64,000 nucleotides of DNA from Candidatus Enterococcus willemsii (GTDB lineage Bacteria; Bacillota; Bacilli; Lactobacillales; Enterococcaceae): positions 1 to 64,000 of the forward strand of contig NZ_MAEL01000042.1 of the NCBI RefSeq assembly GCF_009933335.1. Reading direction: 5' to 3'. The notes under the pieces were generated by a model. It saw only the letters and a list, made by a program, of their open reading frames with translations, did not search any database and was not told where the DNA came from. This document shows positions 1-6,368 of this stretch, in pieces (the stretch's first letter is position 1; each line of letters starts with the position of its first letter). The position numbers and the translations under genes were made by a program.

Positions 1-331
1 TCTTAGTTCACATTGTTATTAAATAAATAATATAAAGTATCAGCTGTAAAGTTACAAAACTTGCCATAGACCATTTTGTTAAGTGACGTCTAAACTGATT
101 TTTCTGAGGAGAAGAAGTTTAAAGCAAGAACTTTCTGCTTCTGCTAATAAAAAGAAATTAATTGTATTGAAAATATATGAAGATACATTTTCCTAAAAAA
201 TTTTACTTATATACTTAACTTTTTAGAGCAAAACGACATTTTATATATGGATTTTGAATTAAGACTCAACACAAAACAAGGTTATTCTTTTATCAGAGTA
301 ACCTTGTTTTGTTTATTGAATAGAGAATTTA
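1..331. other. AT-rich intergenic end of integrated element
   Basis: This 331-base stretch lies downstream of the integrase. I see no convincing coding sequence in it: the only open frame (247-429, + strand) overlaps the terminator and the integrase 3' end. The DNA is very AT-rich and the only clear structure is the hairpin at 271-312. It probably belongs to the mobile element whose right end is at about 1500. Confidence 0.5.
271..312 (-). terminator. Intrinsic terminator downstream of integrase
   Basis: A perfect 14-bp inverted repeat (271-284 with 299-312) encloses a 14-nt loop. It is flanked by A/T-rich sequence and lies about 20 nt past the integrase stop codon. The symmetric arms could also stop transcription from the other side. 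Confidence 0.65.
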
Positions 332-1333
332 TCAATCAAGATAGCCTCTTAGTTCATTTGATGCTTCTGTGCTATCTAAATATAAATAACGAGAAGTTGT
401 TTCTAAGTCAGCATGGCTTAATGCTTTAGAAATAAGGGCTACTGATGCACCTTTCCGTAATAAATTTGTTGCGAATCCACGTCTTAAAGCATGGGGATTT
501 AAGTTAGGAATATCAAAATCTTTTGAATAAGTTCCTATTCGTCTCCTGATAGCATTTGATTTATCTGATTTTTGAACAGAAGTGCCTTCCATAGTGATAA
601 ATATTAGATTGTTGTCTATATTTTTACTGTTTCGTATGATGTCATTTTGATACATAAGCAAAGACAACATTTCTAACATATCATCAGAAAGTGGAAGCAT
701 AGATAATTTTCTATTTTTCATGATACTTCCATCTAAAACTAAGCATTTTTGGTCGAATTTAATGTGTTTTGTTTCAAGTTGGCTTAAAGTATTGATTCTT
801 ATTCCTGTTTGATAAATTAACAAGACTGCACAAGCATCACGAAACTCAAAATAATTTGATAAATCAAGGATTCTAAGAAGTCTGTCAACATCTTTTGGTG
901 TAGTCGCTTCTTTGACTTTTTCATCTACTTTAATTTTGATAACACGCCAGAATTTATTTGGAATCCAACCATTTTCAAAGAAACGATTAAGAATAGCAGC
1001 TACTGCTTTGAATCGGATTCTTTTCGTGCTATTTTGAACATCTCTCATTGATTCTAGCCATTGATAGATTTTATCAATCGTTATGTCGGAAATATAAACA
1101 ATTTCACACTTATTGATAAAATCATTAAATTGCTTATTATAATCATTCATTGTTCGTGGACGGTTGCCATTTAATTCCATTTGTTTTAAGACTCTTTTTA
1201 AAGCCATGTGAATTTCTATCTTATTGATTTCATTTGGTGTTTGACAATGGATGAAATTATCTAAATTTGAAGCTTCTAGTGGTGCAGATTGATTCACTTT
1301 GAATATGCTTTCTCCTCGATTTTTTCTAGCCAT
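332..1333 (-). CDS. int: Tyrosine recombinase / phage-type integrase
   Basis: 333-residue tyrosine recombinase that probably excises and integrates the element ending in this window. The C-terminal catalytic domain shows R179 in GIRINTL, a basic K near 206, the H281-x-x-R284 box in NPHALRR, H307 in LSHADL and the nucleophile Y316 in SRYLY. The N-terminal part (about 40-135) looks like a SAM-like core-binding domain. I start it at the ATG at 1333, which follows an AGAAAGGA ribosome site. The frame stays open upstream to 1612 only because it reads through the tRNA remnant. All catalytic residues are present, so the enzyme may be active. The gene points away from the att-like site at 1501-1536. 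No excisionase is visible. Confidence 0.88.
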   Translation of the reverse strand: MARKNRGESIFKVNQSAPLEASNLDNFIHCQTPNEINKIEIHMALKRVLKQMELNGNRPRTMNDYNKQFNDFINKCEIVYISDITIDKIYQWLESMRDVQNSTKRIRFKAVAAILNRFFENGWIPNKFWRVIKIKVDEKVKEATTPKDVDRLLRILDLSNYFEFRDACAVLLIYQTGIRINTLSQLETKHIKFDQKCLVLDGSIMKNRKLSMLPLSDDMLEMLSLLMYQNDIIRNSKNIDNNLIFITMEGTSVQKSDKSNAIRRRIGTYSKDFDIPNLNPHALRRGFATNLLRKGASVALISKALSHADLETTSRYLYLDSTEASNELRGYLD

Positions 1334-1472
1334 TTGTTTCAATCCTTTCTGAATTTTTGTTATTTTATTGAAAAAACGTGCTAGTTCGAGGCAAGTTCGA
1401 CTACCTAACATAATAAAAAAGGCGATAAAAAACAGATGTAAATCGCGAATCAATAGTATCCCTGAGAAGCTT

Positions 1473-1500
1473 AACAAACGTTGATATATCAAGGTTTGTT
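1473..1500. repeat. 28-bp imperfect palindrome next to att site
   Basis: Two 14-nt arms (1473-1486 and 1487-1500) are complementary except for one pair, with no loop. The centre reads TTGATATATCAA. It directly abuts the tRNA-like sequence at 1501. By inference this is an integrase arm or core binding site at the element boundary. It could instead be an operator. Confidence 0.5.
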
Positions 1501-1536
1501 TGCGGACGGTCGGGGGTTCGAATCCCTCCTGTGACG
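1501..1536 (+). tRNA. 3' part of a tRNA gene (att-like remnant)
   Basis: The sequence contains a canonical T arm (GGGGG-TTCGAAT-CCCTC) followed by a 7-nt acceptor-like segment and a discriminator base, and then immediately an intrinsic terminator. The anticodon and D arms are not recognisable upstream, where the sequence becomes the palindrome and integrase upstream region. This is what is left at one end of an element that integrated into the 3' end of a tRNA gene. I cannot assign the amino acid. The CCA end is not encoded. Confidence 0.6.
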
Positions 1537-1542
1537 TAGATG

Positions 1543-1577
1543 AACCGTTAAGAATAACTATTCTTAACGGTTTTTTG
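1543..1577 (+). terminator. Intrinsic terminator after tRNA remnant
   Basis: A 13-bp perfect stem (1543-1555 with 1560-1572) with a 4-nt loop is followed by a run of T. It fits the native terminator of the tRNA gene whose 3' end lies just upstream. Confidence 0.85.
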
Positions 1578-1729
1578 TTATAAAACCAATGATTAAATGG
1601 TATAAAAAGCAAGGATTTTCTGATTTTGGTTAGATAATCTTTGCTTTTTCGTGTAACATCGTAGCTTTCATTTTATTCTCAATAAAGAAGCCAAAATTTA
1701 CAAAATTAAAAAATAACTCAACCTTTCCG

Positions 1730-1760
1730 TTGACATTCACACTGTGTCAAGGTTTATGAT
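1730..1760 (+). promoter_or_regulatory. MerR-type promoter and operator
   Basis: TTGACA (1730-1735) and TATGAT (1755-1760) are separated by 19 bp, the over-long spacer typical of promoters activated by MerR proteins. The inverted repeat TTGACA...TGTCAA (1730-1735 and 1745-1750) sits in that spacer. The next gene encodes a MerR protein, so autoregulation is likely. Confidence 0.7.
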
Positions 1761-1802
1761 ACACCTATAGCTTAATTGATTAACTATTAGTAGGAGTGAC
1801 TT

Positions 1803-2588
1803 ATGTATAAAATTGGCCAATTTTCTAAGTTAGTAAAAGTATCCACTCGTATGCTACGTTATTATGATGAGCGCGGCATTTTTAGTCCAGCAGAGATTGA
1901 TGAAAAAGGATACCGCTTGTATAGTCCTCATCAAATCTCACAGTTAAATCAAATTTTATTGTTGCGTGATTCTGGTTTTAAAATTGAAGAAATTAATATT
2001 ACGTTAGAACGGATGCAAGATGTACAGTTTCTCGAAACTATTTTAGAGAAAAAGAAGCAACAATCACAGCAAATTATTGCAGATGAACAAAAGAAAATGA
2101 AGAAAATAGAAGAGCAACTTGAATTAATTAAGGAGGAAACAAAGATGATTAAAGGAACTGAAATTGATTTTGTTGTAAAAAATAGTTTGAAAGCCTTAGA
2201 GTTATACAAGGAGATTTTTGATATTGAAGTAGTGGAAGCGACGAATTATTCAGAAGGGATGAATGAAGCCGTATTTACACTTTATGATACGAGATTCCAT
2301 ATGTTAGATGAAAATAAAGAGTATGGCTTGAACGCGCCAGATCAAGAACATCCAAATACCATTTGGTTCAATATTTCAGTGGAAGATATTGCCAAAACGC
2401 ATGAAAAAGCTTTAGCAAATGGTTGTGTAGAGATTCAAGGTATTACAAATATGATGGATAATGCAGTGAGTAATTCAATTTTTGTTGATCCATTTGGCTA
2501 TATGTGGATGTTACATCAAATTTATAAAGAATTGAGTTTTGAGGAACGAATTCAAATTATTGAAGAAGAGATGCATGATAAATTATAA
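1803..2588 (+). CDS. MerR regulator fused to a PhnB-like VOC domain
   Basis: 261 residues. Positions 1-70 form a MerR winged helix-turn-helix (start MYKIGQFSKLVKVS, then RYYDERGIF and GYRLYS), and about 75-112 are the lysine/glutamate-rich dimerisation helix. From residue 115 the chain is a vicinal-oxygen-chelate (glyoxalase/PhnB-type) domain, with a typical ending VDPFGYMWMLHQ. The VOC part probably senses a small ligand, which is unknown. The ATG at 1803 has an AGGAG site. A second, stronger site (AAGGAGG, 2130-2136) stands 8 nt before an in-frame ATG at 2145, exactly at the start of the VOC domain, so the domain may also be made alone. The gene is monocistronic, between its own promoter and a terminator. 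Confidence 0.8.
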   Translation: MYKIGQFSKLVKVSTRMLRYYDERGIFSPAEIDEKGYRLYSPHQISQLNQILLLRDSGFKIEEINITLERMQDVQFLETILEKKKQQSQQIIADEQKKMKKIEEQLELIKEETKMIKGTEIDFVVKNSLKALELYKEIFDIEVVEATNYSEGMNEAVFTLYDTRFHMLDENKEYGLNAPDQEHPNTIWFNISVEDIAKTHEKALANGCVEIQGITNMMDNAVSNSIFVDPFGYMWMLHQIYKELSFEERIQIIEEEMHDKL

Positions 2589-2589
2589 A

Positions 2590-2631
2590 AAAGAACTTTG
2601 CCTCAAATGAATATCGAGGCAAAGTCTTTTT
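2590..2631. terminator. Bidirectional terminator
   Basis: A perfect 10-bp stem (2595-2604 with 2616-2625) has A runs on the left and T runs on the right. It lies between the convergent MerR-type gene and the autolysin gene and can serve both. Confidence 0.85.
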
Positions 2632-4146
2632 TTATCTTGTTAAAATGTCCATAGGATTGATTAGCTGATCTTGCGCTAGGCTTGGTGATGAGCTTACTTC
2701 AAAATGCACATGAGGTCCAGTACTGTTACCGGTACTACCAGCATAAGCGATTGTTTCGCCTTGTTTGACTACGTCTCCTACTGAAACTTTTAATGCAGAA
2801 TTGTGCGCATACAATGTAGTTAAACCATTTTCATGTTTAATCGCTACATAATTTCCCCAAGAATAATGATATTCTGAGCGGATAACTGTTCCTGATTGAC
2901 TAGCAACGACAGGTGTTCCGATGGAAACAGCAAAATCAATGCCACGGTGGAATTCACCCCAACGTTCGCCGAATCCAGAAGTTAATACAGGATTTTGAAC
3001 AGGTAAAATGAATTTATCACTGCCTTCTGGTACATCTACTTTCGGATGATCATAGGCCGCTAAAGCATAAGCTTCAATAATTGCATTTAATTTTTGATCG
3101 TATTGTGTATCAGTTGCATATTTTCCAGTTAAATAAGCTGTTGCTTCTTTGTAATCTTTTGTTTCTGATTTCCAAGTACCTTTGTAGAACTCTTTATTGT
3201 AAGGAAGGCCTTCTTTTAATAACTTGGCGTAGTCCGTTAAAGATTCTTCGTAATCTTTATAGACTCTGAAAGTGGATGTAATTGTATATAAATTACCGCT
3301 ACCGTCATCTTCTTGTGTGAGGAAGCTCGCACCTTTGTTTTCATTAAAACCTTTGATACCAAATAAGTTAAAATAAGGCGCTTGACTTAATTGGCTTTGT
3401 CCGCCACCAGATTCTAAAATCGCTTGAGCAATCATGACAGAAGCGTATAAATCTTCCTTTTGCCCAACTTCACGAGCAACATCCCCAATACGTTCAATAA
3501 ATTCCCAAGTATTTTTAGTTGGTGACACGCGAATAGTTGATTCTTTTGGTTCAGTCATTCCTGGAATTGTAGGATTAGGATTTTGCTGAACAGGTGTTGG
3601 CGTAGATACTTCAGGTGCTGTCACTTGTTGATTTCCTGAATTTTGGGTTGGTACTGGTTGTGGTGAAGGTTTAGTTTTCGGTGTCTCTACTTTGGGTTTT
3701 TCTGAAGGTTTTGGTTTGGGTGTTTCGGGTTTTACTTCTTCAGAAGGTTTTGTTGTAGGCACCTCTGTTTTTGGTTCTTCTGATGGGACTGTTTCAGGAT
3801 CCTCAGTTGAAGGTTCTTCGGAAGGAGGCGTTGTTTCTGGCTCCTCGGGTTGTGGTTCTTCAGAAGGAGGAGTTACTTCAGGTCCTTCAGGCGTTGTTTC
3901 TGGGACTGTTGTTTCTGATTCGTCTGGCGTCATTGAATCAGTGGGTATTTCTTCTGTAGGTGTTTCAGGTGTTGTGGCTGGTTCTTCTGGTTGTGGCTCT
4001 GTCATGTCAGCTACCTCGTTTGTAGACTGTTGTGTAATACTTTCAGAATTTTCTACAGGTGCAAATTCCGTTGCGGTAACGGGAATTGCAGATAACAGCT
4101 GGCTACAAACTAGTGTAATTGCAACCCATTTTTTTGTATGCTTCAT
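2632..4146 (-). CDS. Secreted autolysin: GH73 glucosaminidase plus M23 endopeptidase
   Basis: 504 residues. A signal peptide (about 1-26, KKW then a hydrophobic core, cleavage near VTA-TEF) is followed by a long Pro/Glu/Thr-rich spacer (about 45-165) built from degenerate PSEEP/PET units. Next is a GH73-type N-acetylglucosaminidase domain (about 213-365; the likely catalytic Glu245 is in AILESGG) and a C-terminal M23/LytM domain (about 385-500; H400-x3-D404 in FHRGID and H479-x-H481 in GPHVHFE). It should cut both glycan and peptide bonds of peptidoglycan outside the cell. The start at 4146 was chosen because AAAGGAGG precedes it by 8 nt; an ATG 24 bases upstream lies ahead of that site. There is no LPxTG motif, so it is secreted or held by the wall non-covalently. 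Confidence 0.88.
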   Translation of the reverse strand: MKHTKKWVAITLVCSQLLSAIPVTATEFAPVENSESITQQSTNEVADMTEPQPEEPATTPETPTEEIPTDSMTPDESETTVPETTPEGPEVTPPSEEPQPEEPETTPPSEEPSTEDPETVPSEEPKTEVPTTKPSEEVKPETPKPKPSEKPKVETPKTKPSPQPVPTQNSGNQQVTAPEVSTPTPVQQNPNPTIPGMTEPKESTIRVSPTKNTWEFIERIGDVAREVGQKEDLYASVMIAQAILESGGGQSQLSQAPYFNLFGIKGFNENKGASFLTQEDDGSGNLYTITSTFRVYKDYEESLTDYAKLLKEGLPYNKEFYKGTWKSETKDYKEATAYLTGKYATDTQYDQKLNAIIEAYALAAYDHPKVDVPEGSDKFILPVQNPVLTSGFGERWGEFHRGIDFAVSIGTPVVASQSGTVIRSEYHYSWGNYVAIKHENGLTTLYAHNSALKVSVGDVVKQGETIAYAGSTGNSTGPHVHFEVSSSPSLAQDQLINPMDILTR

Positions 4147-4499
4147 ACGAATGCCTCCTTTTATTTTCATAATTAATAAAAATCCTCAATGTTAAATGAA
4201 ATAATAAGGGTCTTTTTCGTTTAACAAGGTCAATTAAATTTTACAGTGATTCCGCTATAGTAGCAAGTTATATCTCTTTTTCTGTCAAAAAAAAAACTAT
4301 AAAAAATGAAAAAAAGAACTTTTCTGTGTTCATTAAGCTAATTACTATAAAATACGTAGAAAATGAGAAATAATTTTTTAATAAAAATGAGAATAGGTAT
4401 CTAGCAAGAAATACTTTATAGGCACCTTACTTCGAGCTAATTCTAAATTGTGATAAGATAATAACGTTTTGTTGGAAAAAATGAAAAAGGGGACTAGAT
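4147..4499. other. 353-base divergent intergenic region
   Basis: The region separates the divergently transcribed autolysin and SulP-like genes and must hold both promoters. It is very AT-rich. On the minus strand TTGCTA and TAAAAT at a 17-bp distance (about 4239-4267) are a possible autolysin promoter. On the + strand no pair stands out. I see no coding sequence and no strong hairpin. Confidence 0.4.
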
Positions 4500-5672
4500 A
4501 TGTTGTTTCGTAGTACAAAAAATGAATGGTTGGGTAATGAAAAGAATGATTTATTTGCTGGATTGGTTTCTTCGGTTGCTATTCTACCTGAAGTTATCGG
4601 TTTTGCTATTATTGCAGGGGTGCCACCACTGTCGGCCTTGTTTGCTTCAGCTGTTACCTTATTAGTTGTAACTGTTACCGGAGGACGTCCAGCCATGGTT
4701 TCTGCTGCAGCAGGTTCCATGGCATTAGTTATTGCGAATTTGGTGAATGCTCACGGGTTGAATTATATGATTGCTGCCACAATTTTGACTGGCATACTCC
4801 AATTGATTTTGGGATACTTAGGTATTCATAAATTGATGCGTTTTATTTCGAAGACAGTCATGTTTGGTTTTGTTAATGCATTGGCGATTTTAATTTTTAT
4901 GGCGCAGGTCCAACAGCTACCTAATCAAACGATTGCTTCGTATTTGATGATTGTAGGGAGTATTCTTTTGATTTATGTGTTGCCTAAATTTACAAAGATA
5001 TTACCACCAGCATTGATTGTCATTGTGGTGATGACCATCCTTTCGTTTTTTTTCCAGGACCATCTACAGACTGTGGGGGACTTAGGAAAAATGACCGATA
5101 TCGCACCAAGAATGTCATTACCATTTGTGCCAATGACATTTAAAACATTGCTCATTATTTTACCGACTTCTTTGGCGCTTTCGATGATTGGTTTGATTGA
5201 GTCGTTACTGACAGTACCAATTGTGGATAAAATGACCAATAGTTCCAGTGATAGTCAAAGAGAAGTGAAAGCACAAGGGCTAGCAAATATTGTGACTGGT
5301 TTATTTGGTGGACAAGCTGGTTGTGCAATGATTGGGCAAGCCGTTGTGAATGTTAAGTCGGGTGGACGGAAACGGCTATCGACGTTAATTTCTGGGGCCA
5401 TGTTGTTATTATTTATTTTTGTATTTAAAGATATTATGGTAGCTATTCCCACTGCTGCTTTAATTGGAATCATGATGACTGTTGCGGTTGATACTTTTGA
5501 TTGGGAAAGTCTGCATTTATTCCGCACATTTCAGTTAACAGAGTGTTTTATTTTGCTAGTTACAGTAAGTGTGATTGTTTATACACATAATTTAGCCATT
5601 GGTATCTTGTTAGGTGTGGCCTTAAGTAGTTTGATTTATTATGTGTTCAAAAGAGAAACGGCAACTGAATAA
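4500..5672 (+). CDS. SulP-family anion permease lacking STAS domain
   Basis: 390 residues, almost entirely membrane segments. The N-terminus carries the SulP pattern DLFAGLVSSVAILPEVIGFA, followed by GGRPAMVSAAAGSMA, and the chain ends soon after the last helix (ILLGVALSSLIYYVFK). SulP proteins usually end in a cytoplasmic STAS domain of about 100 residues. Here it is absent, as in a subset of bacterial members. Substrates in the family include sulfate, bicarbonate and dicarboxylates, and which applies here is unknown. The ATG at 4500 follows AAGGGGAC. The gene is monocistronic, ending in a terminator. Confidence 0.82.
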   Translation: MLFRSTKNEWLGNEKNDLFAGLVSSVAILPEVIGFAIIAGVPPLSALFASAVTLLVVTVTGGRPAMVSAAAGSMALVIANLVNAHGLNYMIAATILTGILQLILGYLGIHKLMRFISKTVMFGFVNALAILIFMAQVQQLPNQTIASYLMIVGSILLIYVLPKFTKILPPALIVIVVMTILSFFFQDHLQTVGDLGKMTDIAPRMSLPFVPMTFKTLLIILPTSLALSMIGLIESLLTVPIVDKMTNSSSDSQREVKAQGLANIVTGLFGGQAGCAMIGQAVVNVKSGGRKRLSTLISGAMLLLFIFVFKDIMVAIPTAALIGIMMTVAVDTFDWESLHLFRTFQLTECFILLVTVSVIVYTHNLAIGILLGVALSSLIYYVFKRETATE

Positions 5673-5680
5673 GAGTGAAG

Positions 5681-5706
5681 ACATCTAGCCATGCTAGGTG
5701 TTTTTC
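5681..5706 (+). terminator. Terminator after SulP-like gene
   Basis: A 9-bp stem (5681-5689 with 5693-5701, one G-U pair) with a CAT loop is followed by TTTTTC. Confidence 0.8.
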
Positions 5707-5773
5707 TTTTTAAAAATAATTGCTAAATACCTAAATATGTGTATAATTTTACAAAAAGGAAAGGAGCATTCAC

Positions 5774-6058
5774 TTGGTTAAGAAAGTAAAAATTGTTGAG
5801 ATGTTGTGTAAAGATGGTTATGATGAGGGCTATGCTAAAAATAAAAATTATGAATTCAAACGAGACAATCAAGTCGTTTCACTTTTCTCAAAAGGCAAGG
5901 AACTGTGCCGCTTTGTGATAACCGGTTACGAACAAGGCAAAGTAGAGAAAGTGGCAATTACGAATCGTTTTGAAGCGAATGCGGTGACGACTTTTGTACA
6001 ATATTTTGGTTTGGATGCTATCTATGAATGGGATAAAAACACTTATACGGTAAAATAG
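5774..6058 (+). CDS. Hypothetical 94-residue protein
   Basis: I do not recognise this protein. It is small, basic (MVKKVKIVEMLCKDGYDEGY at the start), soluble, and has no signal peptide or membrane segment. It starts with TTG at 5774 behind AAAGGAAAGGAG. It is monocistronic between two terminators, and a possible promoter lies in the short gap upstream (TATAAT-like sequence near 5745). Its position just before the leucine operon gives no functional hint because a strong terminator separates them. The clean ribosome site, terminator and codon usage argue that it is a real gene. Confidence 0.65.
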   Translation: MVKKVKIVEMLCKDGYDEGYAKNKNYEFKRDNQVVSLFSKGKELCRFVITGYEQGKVEKVAITNRFEANAVTTFVQYFGLDAIYEWDKNTYTVK

Positions 6059-6096
6059 AGGATTATTGGAGGATTGTGTTCAATAATCCTCTTTTC
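6058..6096 (+). terminator. Terminator after 94-residue gene
   Basis: A perfect 11-bp stem (6058-6068 with 6081-6091) has a 12-nt loop and a T-rich tail. The stem begins at the last base of the stop codon. Confidence 0.85.
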
Positions 6097-6136
6097 TTTA
6101 TTCTGACAAAATATTCAGAAAATTAGCACAAAACTA

Positions 6137-6165
6137 TTGACTTCTTTTTTAATATTCGGTATCTT
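6137..6165 (+). promoter_or_regulatory. Promoter of the leucine operon
   Basis: TTGACT (6137-6142) and TATCTT (6160-6165) are separated by 17 bp. Transcription would begin near 6172, about 26 nt before the leader-peptide start codon. Confidence 0.65.
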
Positions 6166-6197
6166 TTTATCAAGAACTAATTGACTGGGTGGTTATT

Positions 6198-6245
6198 ATG
6201 ACAATTCAACGAGTAAATACAACGACATTTTTATTATTATTATGA
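6198..6245 (+). CDS. leuL: Leucine operon leader peptide (15 residues)
   Basis: The ATG at 6198 opens a 15-codon frame reading MTIQRVNTTTFLLLL. The last four sense codons (6231-6242) are all TTA leucine codons, and the stop is TGA. A GGGTGG ribosome site (6187-6192) lies 5 nt upstream. The frame starts shortly after the predicted transcription start and is followed by mutually exclusive RNA hairpins. This is the classic design of a leader peptide whose slow translation under leucine starvation relieves attenuation. It shares no sequence with E. coli LeuL apart from the leucine run. Confidence 0.8.
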   Translation: MTIQRVNTTTFLLLL

Positions 6246-6248
6246 TAC

Positions 6249-6326
6249 AGGACTCTTTTCTTTTGTACATTAGAAGAGTCCTATTCGCATTGCATAAAGG
6301 AAGGCCTTTGTGGAGTGCTTTTTTTA
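6249..6326 (+). promoter_or_regulatory. Leucine attenuator: pause hairpin, antiterminator, terminator
   Basis: Three RNA structures can be drawn. Hairpin 1 is a perfect 9-bp stem (6249-6257 with 6274-6282) just behind the Leu codons. The terminator is a 14-bp stem with one mismatch (6287-6300 with 6305-6318), a 4-nt loop and seven T (6319-6325). Bases 6258-6266, in the loop of hairpin 1, can pair with 6294-6302, the terminator's left arm and loop, giving a 9-bp antiterminator. A ribosome stalled at 6231-6242 would cover the left arm of hairpin 1, freeing 6258-6266 to form the antiterminator and let leuABCD be transcribed. Confidence 0.78.
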
Positions 6327-6368
6327 TACTTTTAACCACTAAACTATATTGAAAGAGGTCGAATGAAA

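Noticed and set aside
247-429. 60-codon + strand frame at the left edge
   Set aside because: It runs through the terminator hairpin and into the 3' end of the integrase gene and has no ribosome site.
1461-1536. A complete tRNA gene
   Set aside because: Only the T arm and 3' acceptor are recognisable. The 5' half has no matching acceptor strand, D arm or anticodon arm, and is a palindrome instead.
1334-1612. N-terminal extension of the integrase by 93 residues
   Set aside because: The extension is a translation of the tRNA remnant and terminator region (for example GFEPPTVRKQT, a typical reverse-strand tRNA translation). The good ribosome site is at ATG 1333.
3692-4195. 167-codon + strand frame rich in Gly, Ser and Val
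   Set aside because: It is the antisense of the Pro/Glu repeat spacer of the autolysin gene; no ribosome site, and the composition follows from the repeats.
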